DNA of 64,000 bases from Lepturacanthus savala (lineage: Eukaryota; Chordata; Actinopteri; Scombriformes; Trichiuridae). The notes under the pieces were generated by a model. That model did no database searches, was not told the origin of the DNA, and saw only the letters and a list, made by a program, of their open reading frames with translations. The stretch lies in contig CM060467.1 in assembly GCA_030544235.1 (NCBI GenBank), forward strand, positions 7,525,001-7,589,000. Direction: 5' to 3'. A program made the translations under genes and the position numbers. This document shows positions 45,319-58,949 of this stretch, piece by piece; position 1 is the stretch's first letter; the number at the start of each line of letters is the position of its first letter.

Positions 45319-48261
45319 TGTATACAGTATGAGGTTTTCACAATTTAAAATATAATTTTGTCAGTCAAGAAAGTGACATAATATGTTATTAGAAAAAACG
45401 CATGCCTTAAAATCGCATATGTGATGTCGTAACTTTCTCTCTCCAGAAATTACCCAGAGCCGGTGAAGCTAACATTCTGTTTCCTACCAGGATATAGTCA
45501 TACAAGGTAAAATATTCTCATCCTTTTACTTCTCATGAAATAGATGAGACAGTCAAACACACAGGTTAATGACACAGTGGTTAATCTATCAAGAGCAAAG
45601 TTTGAATGAATGGCAACCATATTTTGATTATATTTGCTGAGACACTCTTGATTTCTAAATAAAGACACAGTAGAACAACAGTATGTATGCACTGCGTAAG
45701 TGTAAGACTTGACACCACAATAAATTCAAACCAAAAACAAAACGTTAATACGTCATGAGTGATTCATATCATTTGATCCACCTTTCAACAAAATTTCTGT
45801 GCATAAAGCCAGTGAGACAAGTGTTTTGTTTGTTTGGTAATGCATTGAGAAAATAAAAAGATGACAAAACAAAGGGACAGCAGTTGCTCTGTTCCCCTTG
45901 AATAAAATATTATATGTGCTGCTAAATCAGGAAGTCCAATTACTCACTAACAAGCTGGAGTGATCAAAAGCAGGCTTCTATGTTCTGTTGTTGGGTTTTC
46001 TTCTCTCTGGATGTTCCTGTTTTTTATGACTGGTTGAGCCTTTGAGAGCTGATGAAATTACAATAATGCACTGTGCTTTTGAAACTCCACTCATTTTCTC
46101 TGTAAGGCTAATTCTCTGTGCAACAGCACACATTACCGGCTTCAATTTGAGGTCTTAAGGATTTGTCTTGTGGGAGAAGTAATTTTCTGCCTTGTAGAAT
46201 GCCGATCGGCTGGCCGAAACATCTTTTTTTTAAAGAACATAAAAAAATCTGTTGTGTGAAACCGCTAATTTCACATCAGACCGAATGAACTACCTTCAAT
46301 GTCATACTGTAAGTCATTAGAAGTTAATTTAGAAACTTCACACAATTAATTGCTGAAGACAGGGGAGCTATTAAGTTGGACACCCTGCGAGCAATTAGAT
46401 CGAAGTTGTCATGTGTCAAGAAGAGCTTCAGTGTTCACACTGGGGGGATTGGTACAGTACATCAAGGTCATATGGAACTGGCTCAAGGCTGGCTTTTGTA
46501 GTTTTATCCTAGGTATTTTCTGATCTGCATGTCAGGCAAAGACTAGATAAAGAGCTATGAGCAGGTGGCATTCATATTTTTTGGTCCCACAATGTCTCTA
46601 CAATGTGGTCCACAGCCTGAATCTTACATAAGCTATTGCTTGAAAACACGCTGTTAGCTTGTGTTATCGGCCAATCAAGCATCAGCGTAGAGCTGTCAAG
46701 CTCTCCATGTTTTGGCATGTATCATCAATATGTAGCTGCTATGTGGAAGTCACCAGAATCCATATGTCTCCACAGCATCATTAAAAAACCCTCAGGAAGT
46801 ATATTCATAATAACAGTAATTGTTTCTTATTCTGACATGTACATAGCAGGAGACAGTGATTACTGCATGGTGAGTTGCAATGGCTGATGTTTGCAACCCA
46901 CTGTTAAAATGCTATTTGTAGTGTGGGGGTTGTGACATGTACTCTACGTCTTCTTAATTTATACGCATTTATTTATCTAAATTAAAGTAATTATTTGAAA
47001 GAGGAAATAATCTATTTTTTCTATGTACATGTATATATTTAAGCTGAATGTGCCCGTGTAGAATACAGAATACAGTGGTATTTGACTGAGCTAGAGAGCG
47101 AATGGCAGCAATGAGGGCAATGCAATGGGGGAAATAAACATTTTCTTAATTTTTCTTCTAAAGCAGAAGTCATCCCCAAACCTGCAGGAAGGCAACACAT
47201 TACTGGATTTGGTGTGGACCTTAAATTACATGAAATAGACCATAATAAATGAGATAAAGGTGTGAATGCCAGCAAAATTTAAAATACACTTTATATTATA
47301 ACTTGATGAAAGTAGAATTAGTTTTAGCTAGGTGGATGTCATAAACTGGCAACTTAGAGTCAACAGTACAGCTGATGCATGCAACAAAAACTTTACATAT
47401 AACAGTGCAACATTTCTATCAAGCTCAAAGAATGTCTTTGGAAATATACCTTGTGTTTTTCAGTTCTTTTAGGAAGCTAAGGTTGAGCATGTATATGACC
47501 TGGGTACATCTAGGTCTTCCAGTACCTCTGTTCTGCCAATCCAACCTTGTACTGGTTGATCATAATCAACATTTCAATGTTTCATGTCATACGTTTTTTG
47601 AAAACAAGACAGAATACAAAGGACACTATCTGAACTTAAGTGTCTGATTTACCTAGAAGTGGTCTTTGAAGTGATCATTCTTTTTCTCTGAGATGCACCA
47701 TTAGGCAACAGATATCAATCTTGTTCCTTTCCATTGAATAATCCTGTGCAGGAGAACAAACATCCTAGAGGTGTCATATAATGAAAACTTTTTAAAATTC
47801 TAGATAAGATCAATGTGTATAAAAAGTGTCCTGTTAATGAATGTGTCTTTCAAAACATCCTAAGTGTCTGTCTTGATCACAAAACATAAAAAAAACATTC
47901 TTTTTTAAACCATTAAACCATTTTTTAAAAACATTTTTTTAAGTAAAAAATGGGTACCTTGTTAACGACTGGTATTTAATGAGATAAAATCATGAAAATT
48001 TCATATTGCAACACCACCACCTGTAGAGCCTGCACTGAGGCTTGCTCTCTGCACACAGTCTGTGCTTCTATTGTAGTGTGACCCCCTACAGTCATAAAAT
48101 ATTATGGCAGATACTCAAAGCTTTGCTTGAAAAATTACCATTGGTACGGGCCTAATGAAGCAAACACAAAAGTGCCAAAAAAATGCACTTAGTTGCTCCG
48201 CCTCAGCTCCAAAAAAGAAGATGGCAATGGTCAAAATGTCCACAAACCAACGGGTGGCACC

Positions 48262-48382
48262 TTGGACAGCAACCTCTGCCATGAGTGTCTATGAATGGTG
48301 AATGTCAGCATATAGTGTGAAAGGCTATGAGTGGATAGAACATGAGAAGGGCTGTACAAATGCAGGCCATTTACCATTTAAC
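48262..48382 (+). repeat. Widespread fish interspersed repeat fragment
   Basis: GGTGGCACCTTGGACAGCAA, then GAATGTCAGCATATAGTGTG, and the end AAATGCAGGCCATTTACCAT resemble a very common percomorph repeat tail. Family name not assigned. Confidence 0.55.
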
Positions 48383-49019
48383 CCCATGAATAATTTCTGA
48401 GAGTGCATGCACCTCTCCCCCGTAGTTACCCTCCTGATAGAGTGTTGATGGTGCTCATTGACCTTAGTTCAACATCTTTCAATTCATATCAACCGCAGAC
48501 TTCCTCGATCTAGCGTAGGCTATTTCCCAATGCCCATGTGATTTAACTGTGGGTTAAAAATTTATTTCACCGAAATGGTTATGGAGGAATTTACATTATT
48601 CATTCATTTAAAGATTAAAAAGAGTATATTAAAGCATATAACTCTTCTTCTAGGCTCCGTATTTGGAAGGTGTTCCACAGAATATTAAATCACAGTCTAT
48701 TTTCCAAGACATAATTTTTACATGATTTTTATTGATATGACCAATGAAGATGTTGCTCCTTTGTGCACGAAGCATTAATAATTTGTGCTCTTAAAACGTG
48801 AATCATTTTTTGACCTGGTAGGTCAAAAGTGGTTAGAAAGTTCTTAGGAAAAAACGATGCAGATGACATTGCACGGACCAATTTAAAATGAAGATTAATT
48901 TCAGTCCAGAGATTAAGGCATGACATTCAGATAACTTTAACTGCATTAAGTGTGTCAATAACTGAAATTCCCTTGAGTCTTGCCTTTCTCAACAGCATTC
49001 CATCTGTATCAAAAACAGT

Positions 49020-49800
49020 CCACCACCCTGAGGAAATCTGGCCAATGGGAGCAGAATTGTTGAAAATGGCTCATTAGTGAAACACTAAAATATGCAGTGA
49101 GAGAGAGGCTAGTTAGTCAAAAGACAATCCAGTACATTAGAGCAAAAAGATCCATGAAAGCGCACACACACATCTCATTATGCTTTGGCACATCTAAGGG
49201 AAGAAAACCAACAACTTCACTGACTTTTGCTTCTTTCTGCAAACAGGAAATTGTGCAATGTTGGAAAACTTGTCCTGTTCGAGGATTCTATCATCAATGC
49301 TCATCCCGGTCAATAAAAGTTCCTTTTGTTCCATGCTGGTGAGGAGGCTGGTGTTGTGTACAAAACTGCAAGTGCTTTCATCTATCATGCAACGTGTCAA
49401 TACAGCTGGCTGGTGATGTTGTGGGGTTGTGATTTCACGGTACACATTCAATACATCAAGGCCCTTGATGAAAGTGGAGGAACGCCATGGGGTCTCTTAA
49501 CATCAGAGGCAGCCAGGAACATCCCTTCATTGTGCCCGTGCATGCACCTCTGCAAATTGATTTTCTCTAGCAGGCACATGCCCACGCCAAAAAGACGACA
49601 AATGCCTCCATGAACAGGCCAGCGAAATCAGCTTACTGCAGTAACCTGCTCAGTCACCAGATCTTATTGAGCATTTGTAGGATGACATGGTGCAAACTGC
49701 TTCAGAAACCCACTGTAGAACACCAGGCAAGATCCTCTGGGATTTATCTGACACAGAAACCAGAACGCTAATGAAGCAATGCTGCTCTAAGAGCTAACAG
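49020..49800 (+). mobile_element. Tc1/mariner-like transposase relic (second family)
   Basis: Plus-strand frame fragments read WLVMLWGCDF near 49405 and PAQSPDLIEHL followed by a stop and DDMVQ near 49647..49690. These are the VMLWGC and QSPDLNPIEHLWD blocks of Tc1-like transposases. Frame breaks and stops mark a pseudogene. Terminal repeats were not identified. Confidence 0.65.
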
Positions 49801-51164
49801 GGGGTCAAAGTCAGTGTGTAGAAAGTTAAGATGTATTACAGAGCAGAACCAACACCCTGATCATATTTGACATCTCAGAACCAGCTTATATTACATCATC
49901 ACGCTAAGGTATCTGCTTGATGAAGTAACTTCAATGGAAAATCCTACGGGCAAATAATCCATAAGTAAATCCCAGGCTTAAATTATATTCTTAACTTGAA
50001 TCTGAAGTCAAACAAGTTCATGACAGTCAAGTGCATATTTGATTTTTAGAGGGCTTGGACAAACTTTCTTTTATTTTTCGTTGAGTGCTCTGTGAGATCT
50101 GTCAAACTCTCTTGCCGATCTTCCGACTGACTACTGTAATTAGCTTTATCTTCGTCCTTTCATAATGTTCTGACAGACAGTCACCACCTCCTGCTGCCAA
50201 CAGTATCCACCTATTTTAACAGTCAGTCACTAAGTGATGTTGGAGACCAGTGATTTTCTCCTCTATGATTACAGATTTTCTTCTAATTTGTTTGAACTTT
50301 CAACCTTAATATTGATCAATTCATGTCTGTTTTTTTAAATTATAGGTATTCATTTTCAAATATACTGTAGATAAGTCATAGTAATGCTACACTTTGCACA
50401 AAATCAGGGCAATATTTCCCCAGTTTTAATTCTTTGCAGAATTGTACCTCTAAGCTATGTACATGCAAAGTAAAGTGTGATGGAAATCAAGTCTAACTTG
50501 GAAATTTCCTTTCATTTCCACATGAAGTACATTCAAATGTCATTTCATTCTGTTCCACAGCTCTTTTTGTAGAGTAATAATATGCTTGCAGCAGTTTGAC
50601 TGCTGTCGACTGTAGATCTGCATGATGGGAAGTAAAATCTTAGAATGTGCTGTAAAGGCGGAGACTGAATTTCTGCACACACTAGGTTTTACAGTTAACG
50701 AGGATTATTGGCTACCGTGGATTGCTACAGGCATTCTTTAAGATCAACAGTGTTCCTCAGGCAGAGATAATATCAGTGCTAAGCTTATTTTTGGCCCAAC
50801 TAAGCAGTGGTCAGCAAGTGTAAAAAACTCATTAAAAAATCTGTAGAAGTGCAACAGGGAGGATCAGATTGAATATAAAACAACATACTCAGGTGTCTGC
50901 TATTGTAAGTCCATTGCAAAAACTTTTCCCTCACTGCAATGCTGCAGCTGTGTGAAGAGCTTCATTCTGGCCATTAAACAAAGACATCACACGCCACAGA
51001 CATTACCAGTAAAAGAGAATAGCGACAATGAAGATCATTATTTCATATTTTATATATAAATTAAGGATTTGTACATTGCTGATAAAGAAAAAATACAAAA
51101 CATTTTTGATTTTACATGACATTTACATGTGAAATTTTACACAACATATTCAATAACTTACAAA

Positions 51165-53395
51165 TGCTTTATTTGCATAAAAAATATATCTCTTTACAAA
51201 ATTTTGTCATATGTACATATTCATATACATGGATTTTGAATTAATTCTACTCTACTCTGGGGTCTGACTTGCCATATATTGTTTTTACCAGATGCATTTT
51301 CAATCCTCATCCATTAGAAATATGAACTCGCAAAATATATTACATATCAATAACACAAGACATCTTGCCAAAGAATGCCATCAAGTATCAAAACTGTATA
51401 AATGTACAAAATGTAACAGCAATGACAGGAATCAACATAATGGTACAAAGTACTATAGCAGCAATTGCTATACTGGATCACTTTTTGCCATGCACAGGTA
51501 TGAAACTATGAGCTGCTTTTCAAACACACCTCCTCTTAGATAACTAGGATCACCATTAGAGCTGACATCACTCAGCTAAATCATTGCAAACTGTGCAGAT
51601 AAATTACACTGACTCACCAACTGAAGTTCACTAATGCAATAAATGTCTCCCTTAAAAACATATGCCCATACAGTATTCAAGGCACTGCAATGATGTAGAA
51701 ATGTGATGACAGAGTCAAATAGATTTTTTTTCATTTTTAAAATATAGATGGATGGACTGAGTCAATGGTACAATACTGATGGTGGCCCGTGTATATATGT
51801 GCAATTTTTTCATGTATACTGTACATTTGTTGGCAGAAGCTGATGGTTCATTAAGATTTTTTTGATAAATCATTTGTATCTGTGGGTATCAATAAAACAG
51901 GCCAAAGCCTTGTATTCATCAAGCGTCTCAGAGTAGGAGTGATTATCTATCTAAGGCACGGTTTCCCAAAAGAAATATAGAGCAACCAAACACAGCCCAG
52001 TTCATGAAAAACTGGAGATATTGTGACAGTTGCACTTTTGTCTTGGAATTATGCTTAAGTTAGACAGACAAAACCTTCACCAGCATAAAACAAGACCACA
52101 GGCTTCATCTGACCTCATGCTGCCCACAGACTCTATATGTACTTTGCACTATGATTTACAGAGATCCAGGCGTAAATAAACTTCTGGGAAACCTGGCCAG
52201 CTGAACTGTGCACTGTAGGTTTTCTCAAACTTGTCATTCAATACTAACTGAAATAATTAAACAAGGAACTCCTACTCTGAGATGCTTGATGTATACAGAC
52301 TCAAAAGCAGGGGTTAATTCACTCCAAATTTGGTTTATTCGGGACAACAAAAGATGAAAAAAATTATATTTATAAAAAAAACCTAAAAGAAATCAGTTTT
52401 CTTCTAGTTTCAATAACTTAATGATAGTTAAATAGATGGATGAACGAGTACAGCCCCACATGACAGATACACCGAAAAGTACGTTATCACTTGACTAGAC
52501 TCGTAGACTAGTCAGCAATTTAAATTCTCATATTTAAGAACAAGAACATTGGTCATAAACAAATTAATTGCACAAAACTTGATAATAAACCCGAATAATT
52601 ATATCTCTCGTGAAGTTAATTGTTCTCAGAGAATCAGCACAGTAACAATAAAAGCCCTCGCATCCCCCAATGACACTCGAAAAATTATACTGCACTTCAG
52701 TAATTAAATCCCCGGCCATATACATTGTCAGTAGGAGGTACCATCCAATTAAGAGGTATAATTGACCATATAACTTTGAAAAGACTACTGCACTCACATC
52801 CTCATCTCCTCTCACACACCCCACTGCTTTGAAAATAGGCTCTAAAGATTACATTGATCAACTCACAGTTGAGAGGCTCCTCACCTCCATAAGAGAAAAT
52901 AACCCCATCAAGATGAATATGAGACTAAGACAAAATAACAAAACAAAATAATAAAATAAAATGGTCTTGATCTGGGCTGTTCTTTAAAAGAATTGTTTCC
53001 ATTTGGCATTGTGAAGTAACCCCTCTATATTTATTCTACAGAGCATAAAATACTCTATTTTATCTATATGCCAGAGGCTCTTTTAGTCATAAAGCCAACA
53101 CTCACAGAGTGTAAAAGAACACTTCTCTTCACCGAACTGCGGGAAGATCTGGTAAGGTGTGGGATTTCCTCTTCTTTTTAAAATTTTTACTTTTTCTATA
53201 TGATCAATTGCAACTGCCGTTAAGTGTTGCTGAAAGTGTGCTTTATATTTCTGAGCGATTCTGTGTCTTTGTTGTACGTCATCAGAAACAGGGAAAGTAT
53301 AAATACAGTATGTCTACATATTTTCACGTTAAGCAAACAAGGAGAAGTTGTGGTCCTTCTCTCTTCTTCTATCTTTCTCTCACACTCAGCAGACA
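51165..53395 (-). other. csmd3: csmd3 3' UTR (putative)
   Basis: Noncoding AT-rich sequence follows the csmd3 stop on the minus strand. Candidate AATAAA signals on that strand lie at 53030..53035, 52334..52339 and 51168..51173. Which is used cannot be told from sequence alone, so the end at 51165 is only the farthest plausible one. Confidence 0.35.
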
Positions 53396-53555
53396 TCAAA
53401 CCATGGTGCAGATGGTGTTGAGATTGGGGTCGAAGCGAACGACTTTCCCCTCAGCAGCTTTTGTGTTTGTGTTGTACATAGGATTCTCAAAAGTGGCCTG
53501 TCCATTGTTATTCTCATGGACAGAACATCCTGTGTACTGCGCTTTATCCGTTTTC
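53396..53555 (-). CDS. csmd3: csmd3 terminal exon: cytoplasmic tail
   Basis: Acceptor CCCCCCAG; stop TGA at 53398..53396. Fifty-two codons from KTDKAQYTGC through NGQATFENPMYNTN to LNTICTMV. NPMY could bind PTB or adaptor proteins and TMV could bind PDZ domains (inference from motif). Confidence 0.93.
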
Positions 53556-56500
53556 CTGGGGGGAGGGAAAAAAAAGGATGTTGCATATTAGTTGAGGGAC
53601 AGTATCCCAATTATCCTCCCTCCTTCCAAACCAATAAACATATTTCCATTATCTTGGTGTGGACAGCTGCAGTAGGTAAATGAGGCTGAATGGTAATTAT
53701 TGTTGAAAAGAGCAGTCAGAGGAGCCCAATGCCAGTTCATCAGTAACTAACTAAATTTGCATGTCACAGACTGTGTGAATCTACTTAGATGAGTACACAC
53801 AGACGCGTGCATACTCACACACGCACATGTACACATACACACACACACACACGTTTAGATTAAGATAAAATCCATCCGACAATACACATTAGGTACAGTA
53901 TTGTATATTACATACTTAATTTAAAGGTTTTATTATTTAAAATATCTGGCATCCACTGCTTTGTAATGTGGTTTGAACAGCAATGCATTGACTAATATTG
54001 CATCATTTGAATCTTTATGCAGTGAAGAACCATACTGCAACCAAGCAGTGAAAGTGGGCCACAGTGTACTAGCCCCCTCACCTCCATGTGCTCTTTCTAA
54101 CATATACTAGAATCTAGATTTCTAAAACTTTTTCAATATCGGACCTGAAAATGTAAAATTCAGCCTAGGACATGAAAACATACTACCTTCTTTGACATAT
54201 GGAAAGCAAACAGATATAGATTCTAGTAGCAACTTAAATCAGGTTCCAACCTAGTATGGAAACACCATGATAGACTACATACCGCTGTTTGTAGAGATAA
54301 AAACCGAGGCCTGCAAAGATGAGGGCAAAGAAAGGCACGAGGATAGCGACAGCAACAGAACTGCTGTTGGTGGAGCTGTTGGTTTCAGCATCAGTGAGTG
54401 TAACATTCTCTCTCACACTCAAACCTGGAGGGAAAAAAACATTCCATTAACCCAGAGCATATATAAAATATAAAATATACAGTATATTTGAATGTGAGTG
54501 ACAGACATTAAAAACATTATTTTAACACAATGCCACAAAGAACATTAAGTACTGTGAAGAAACAAAATGGAATAATAGAAAGATACGTATCATATGCCGG
54601 TGACGGTGGTGATGATAATGATGATGAAGATGATAGAGATGATGATGACAAGCAGGAGACGCGGCAGCCGGTTGATAAAGACGACGACCGCAATGATCAT
54701 ACTGATAATGATCAGTGTGACTGTGATAATCTTGTTGAAGACAATCATGAGATGATGACAACAGCAATGTTGAGCAAGAAGAAATGAAGGACAATGATGT
54801 AGAGGGATAATCTACTCTGTGCTGTGTGCCTGTAGCAATAGGTGGCTGACAGCTGGTGCTAGAGGCAATTTACTATATACAGCACTGTATGCATGCATGC
54901 ATTCAATACAGAGCAAATATAATGCTTCTATCTCATTAGGCATGTTTTCAACCTGTAATATAAATTTAGTGATGGCATAGAACTCAGACTACTGTCAATG
55001 ATATAAAAGCTACTTTTTTATACAGAATTTTTTGTTGTTATTTTTTTAAAAAGCAGTTTTAAATAATACCATTATATTTTAGTCTTCTTGTAACAAAGTT
55101 AAAAAGTAGGACACATTATCTCAAAGTGAGTATTAATGCTTTTATCACACTGAAGGAAATGGATAATTTGTTTTTAAAAATCACATTTCCAGTTTTGCAT
55201 TATGTTGTCATATGAATTGGACTTACCATGACAGAAAAAAATGTCTTTCTTTTTATCTTATATGTTATATAAATCTTAAAATGGAAGAGGAGGAGTACCG
55301 ATAATTGCCAATGGGACTTATTTCAGACTAGAGGACAGGGTACTATGTAGAATGAGCACAGTATAAGAGCAGAATTTAAAAAGAGGAAATTAATTCCTTA
55401 TAATGAGACTATTTGTATTTAAAAAGACACATACCAATTCTCTGTAGTCCAAACTGTCCGTAGTCTTTACCCTGTATGAAGCCTTGGAACACATAACTGC
55501 CACCCTCAGGCTCAGCTGAAACCTAGAAGGAAAAAAAAATAGTGAGAGCTTGAGACATGAGTTTTGTTTCAACATGAATAAAATGTGATTTAAGCCACAT
55601 CAAAAACTACATATACTGTATTTAGTAAGACAGTCAACGCACAGTGTCATGCTACATTTAAAAATAACACTTTTTTGAACCCTTCAATAGAAGCTGTTCA
55701 GCATGCTATCAATAGCTTGGCTGTGTGCAGTCACCTGTCATAATGTTGTTATTAAGTGGACCTTGAAGTTTATTTTAAAAGAGGAACTTGCATAGAATTC
55801 TACCACCAAAAGCTGTTTTGCAGTCATTCCAGGTCCCTTAGATGTCAGGAGTGTGTCTGAGCTTATTCAGCAAATTGACAATGTGGGAACACTGAAGCGC
55901 TTCATCACAGAGCGCCTGGTGCCACTGATGTACCAAACGTAATAATGAGGAAACATTGGTTTGATTTAGTCCAAGGAAGGCTTATTTTTAGGTATTTACA
56001 GCTCCACCGCCTGCAATAATCTGCTTGTTTGCAGACTGAACAAAAAATAAAAACAAAAGACACAGCTCTTGGTTATTTTTAAAAGAAAACTGTCCAGCTG
56101 CTTCAAATTCCTATGTTTACTCACAAATCCGTCCATTGCCCAGGTCTCATCAGTAATCCTGCTCAAGGAGCTGTGGGCCAGCGCTCTCATCTGGTACAGC
56201 AGGAACATTAAACGTGCCTCCTGGCGCTTGTACACTCCTGCAAGAGGCAAGAAAAGAAATGATGTGAATAAAGAGCTGAGGAAATGAGAGTGGGGGAGAA
56301 TGATTAAAAGAAAGAAGAGAAAGGATACAAATGAAAGCACGAGAAAAGAAGAAAAAGAGGTAAGCAGTAGGAACAGATGAGAAAACGGTGGCGAGAGGAG
56401 ACAAGTGACTCTTGAGTGGGCAGTTAGTCAGTTGGTGCAGACTAATACATCCGTCTTTAGAGCCAATAGTTAATTTCCACTCTCATGCATGAGATCATAT

Positions 56501-58949
56501 GGTGATTGACATGAGGCACCCTCAAAATAAGTGGAAGTGACACACAGAGAGAGTGAGAGGAGGAGAGGAGAGGCAGAGGCGAGGAAAGACAGATGATTTA
56601 TAGATGACTCACCAGAGAGCAGAAACTCCATGCTACTGTCAGTTAAAGTTACATTGACTTTTCCCGTTGTGGCATTAAAGCTTGTGACTGTCAGAGTCAT
56701 TGGTTGTTTCTGGCCCTTGTAATCATAGGAACCCTTCCAGATGAAATCAGGGGCAAAGACATCATCGGGAACTGTAGAACAAAAAGCAAGGACAACTCAT
56801 TGAATAGTGCAATTTAAACAATACCATACAAGAATGGAAAATCTATCATTCCTATTAATTAACTATTTTAAGCAACATTAAATCATTAACTGAAATTTTA
56901 TTGCAAGCCGAATGCTGGCACCCATACAGTAAAATGGTGATTAGATACGCAACATATCAAACAGCTGATAACAATCGCTCTATTCAATTTGAATAATATG
57001 TTTCTTATGTGCTTTGATGACTTGATTAATGATAATTGAATGCATTCCGAAAAGATAACTCTGGTCACGTTCGATGAACTGTGCAGAACTTTTTAAAACT
57101 GACACACTGATAAAACTTTTTGGAGCACTTCTACAGAGGAGTCATTATCTGCTAGTAATTATTATCCGCCAGGAAGTGATGAGTCGATTATTAATGCAAC
57201 TTAAATATGACTGCTTGTCACTAGTGGTAGGAAACAAAAAAAAACAAAATAAATAATAGTCCTAATAATTACCTTGCATATACTAGCTCATTTTCAGTAA
57301 CCACTGATATAACAAGTTAAGGATTAAGATGTAAATTCATTCAAATGGGCCAGTTTTACCAAGCTATTCCAACCATACTATCTTCATGTTACTTCCTATA
57401 CTGAACAAGTATATTTGAACTTGTCTTCATTGCAATAGTTATTGATACTGAAGGTATAGAGCCTTTTGGATGTTTCCATGATGAGTATTTGCTCTACCAG
57501 TCACACATATATGTACATACATATGTACATACACATATAATTCAAAGGACAAGTAATTACCGTATCAAAAATTGTTGACTCTACATTGTAAATACTGCTT
57601 AGATATTGCTAATATTATGAAGTGTTGATATTTTCTGGGACTCATAATTAATGCATTTGTCTATCAATTTTAATTTTTAATCGCTCACCACACATCAATA
57701 TTTAAATGCAAAAAGGAGTTAGTGATAATAAGCCGGTGTGCTTAGTTGTCATAATACAAATTACTTATTACAATATACTAATCATTTTCCAAGACATGCT
57801 GACTTTGAGCTACGGCAATGAAACTGTAATTATTATAGATTTTAAGTAAGACCCTATGAAGACAAGAGACCTTATTTGTGTGAGCCTGATGGAGATGTGC
57901 ACAAATTTAGACCCTCTGTCTATTGTAGTGAGATGCAGTTCCAACACTGAGCGAGTGCATGTGATGAAAATAGAGGAAACATTGAGTTTGTTTTATCAGG
58001 AAACAAGAATTTCCCATTACTGATTCTGGAGCTAAAAATACAGATGCAGGACTGATGACTTTTCTCGGTTCCAGTTGAACAGCTCCTGGAAATAAACTCA
58101 CCATTTATTTTAGGGCTTGGCGTTCCTTGTATGGGTTTGACAGTTTTCTCATGTGATTTGGAGCCGACTGTGGAAGAAGACAAATATGTAGAGATGAAGT
58201 GATTCACAGTGAGGCTTAACAGACAAAGGATGTTTGAAAAGTAAACACTGCTCAACTGTAACATGCTGCCTACATTTAGAAACCTTGAACTAATCCCAGA
58301 TGGGTCAATTTTACAATAAACCTTTACAAATCAACACATTACTAAAAAGTTTTTATCATTTTTACAGGCATACAACACATGGATAGCAGTGCAGTGACAC
58401 AGAGAGTAAAAGAAAATATCACAGAAACCATAATGTCTCATATTTGACCAGTGAAGTGCTCCTTCAAAACATCCTTGTTTGGAATAGGCCGATACCTTGG
58501 CCTACAGTATAGCTGCTTGCAGCTTTCTTGAGAACTGCTCATCCAAAGAACTTCATACTGCACTTTCTTGGGTCATCAGCAATACACCCGAGTGTGAAGT
58601 CGATTCGATGAACAGTTAGAGAAAATTGAAAACAGACATTTACAGACAAGTATACACTTCACTGGACGCCGATATCCTCCATGTATGTGCATCTGCAAAA
58701 CATTTTTAATTCTACTCCTTCTCCCTCTTCCTGAACATCTGTCCTCAGAGACCTCTGCCGACCACATACCTCTGCACACTGGCACTTTGCCAGTCCAGCT
58801 GCCATCAGAGCGGCAGACACGGTGCTCTGAACCCCCCGAAAGGAAATAACCTAGCTGACAGGTGTACACCAAGGTGTAACCATAGGTGGGCAGGTCTAGA
58901 CCCACAACGTCAGCGTTGGCTGGGTTCCGTGGTTGCTTGCAGGAGTGAG
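53396..58949 (-). CDS. csmd3: csmd3: CUB and sushi multiple domains protein 3 (last seven coding exons)
   Basis: Seven minus-strand exons with matching phases encode the C-terminus: 58949..58770, 58167..58102, 56771..56613, 56237..56125, 55522..55435, 54424..54283 and 53555..53396. They contain, in order, one sushi/CCP domain with four cysteines, a linker, an extracellular juxtamembrane region with several N-x-S/T sequons, one transmembrane helix and a short cytoplasmic tail. The tail residues YTGCSVHENNNGQATFENPM and VRFDPNLNTICTMV match my memory of CSMD3 more closely than CSMD1 or CSMD2. CSMD3 is a very large type I membrane protein of neurons, linked to dendrite development. The tail holds an NPMY (NPxY) motif and a TMV end that fits a class I PDZ ligand. 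The many CUB and sushi exons upstream lie beyond the window, within a gene whose introns are long. Confidence 0.92.
54283..54424 (-). CDS. csmd3: csmd3 exon: transmembrane helix
   Basis: Acceptor CCTCCAG, donor CAGCG/GTATGT. It encodes LSVRENVTLTDAETNSSTNS followed by the helix VAVAILVPFFALIFAGLGFY and the basic stop-transfer LYKQR. Sequons NVT, NSS and NSS lie outside the membrane. Confidence 0.93.
54598..54700 (+). repeat. Imperfect GAT/GAC trinucleotide repeat
   Basis: GATGATAATGATGATGAAGA and neighbouring triplets in a csmd3 intron. It can be read as an Asp-rich peptide on the plus strand, but no splice or start context supports coding. Confidence 0.75.
55435..55522 (-). CDS. csmd3: csmd3 exon
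   Basis: Acceptor CTTCTAG, donor AATTG/GTATGT. It encodes VSAEPEGGSYVFQGFIQGKD then YGQFGLQRI, a conserved CSMD block. Confidence 0.92.
56125..56237 (-). CDS. csmd3: csmd3 exon
   Basis: Acceptor CTCTTGCAG, donor GGATTT/GTGAGT. It encodes VYKRQEARLMFLLYQMRALA and RITDETWAMDGF. The donor choice GGATTT/GTGAGT joins in frame to GTTTCAGCT of the next exon as DGFVSAEPEGG. Confidence 0.92.
56613..56771 (-). CDS. csmd3: csmd3 exon: juxtamembrane extracellular region
   Basis: Acceptor TTCTACAG, donor CTCTG/GTGAGT. It encodes PDDVFAPDFIWKGSYDYKGQ, then TLTVTSFNATTGKVNVTLTD. Two N-x-T sequons (NAT, NVT) are present. Confidence 0.92.
58102..58167 (-). CDS. csmd3: csmd3 exon: linker
   Basis: Acceptor TTCCACAG, donor AATG/GTGAGT. 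It encodes GSKSHEKTVKPIQGTPSPKI N, a short Pro/Ser/Lys linker between the last sushi domain and the juxtamembrane region. Phases match both neighbours. Confidence 0.85.
58570..58650 (+). repeat. Dispersed repeat, copy 2
   Basis: Contains GAGTGTGAAGTCGATTCGAT and GAAAATTGAAAACAGACATT, resembling 21910..21985. It is located in a csmd3 intron just below the sushi exon. Confidence 0.45.
58770..58949 (-). CDS. csmd3: csmd3 exon: final sushi (CCP) domain
   Basis: Acceptor CTCTCCAG, donor AGAG/GTATGT. It encodes SHSCKQPRNPANADVVGL, later YTLVYTCQLGYFLSGGSEHR, then VCRSDGSWTGKVPVC. Four cysteines and the G-x-W of the sushi fold are present. Confidence 0.93.

Larger units (their letters stand above)
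34964..53395. other. 18-kb spacer without recognisable genes
   Basis: No open reading frame here has splice context or family resemblance apart from transposase relics. It may contain the lifeguard promoter and any 5' UTR exon near 35 kb, and the csmd3 3' UTR near 51 to 53.4 kb. Identified contents: duplicated segment 42566..43494, related unit 38956..39053, Tc1-like element 43980..45318, dispersed repeat 48262..48382 and Tc1-like relic 49020..49800. The rest (for example 35.3 to 38.9 kb, 39.1 to 42.5 kb, 45.4 to 48.2 kb and 49.9 to 51.1 kb) shows nothing I can name. Confidence 0.6.

Noticed and set aside
54530..54787. 85-residue Asp-rich open frame on the plus strand
   Set aside because: It is a translation of an imperfect GAT repeat inside a csmd3 intron, with no splice or start support.
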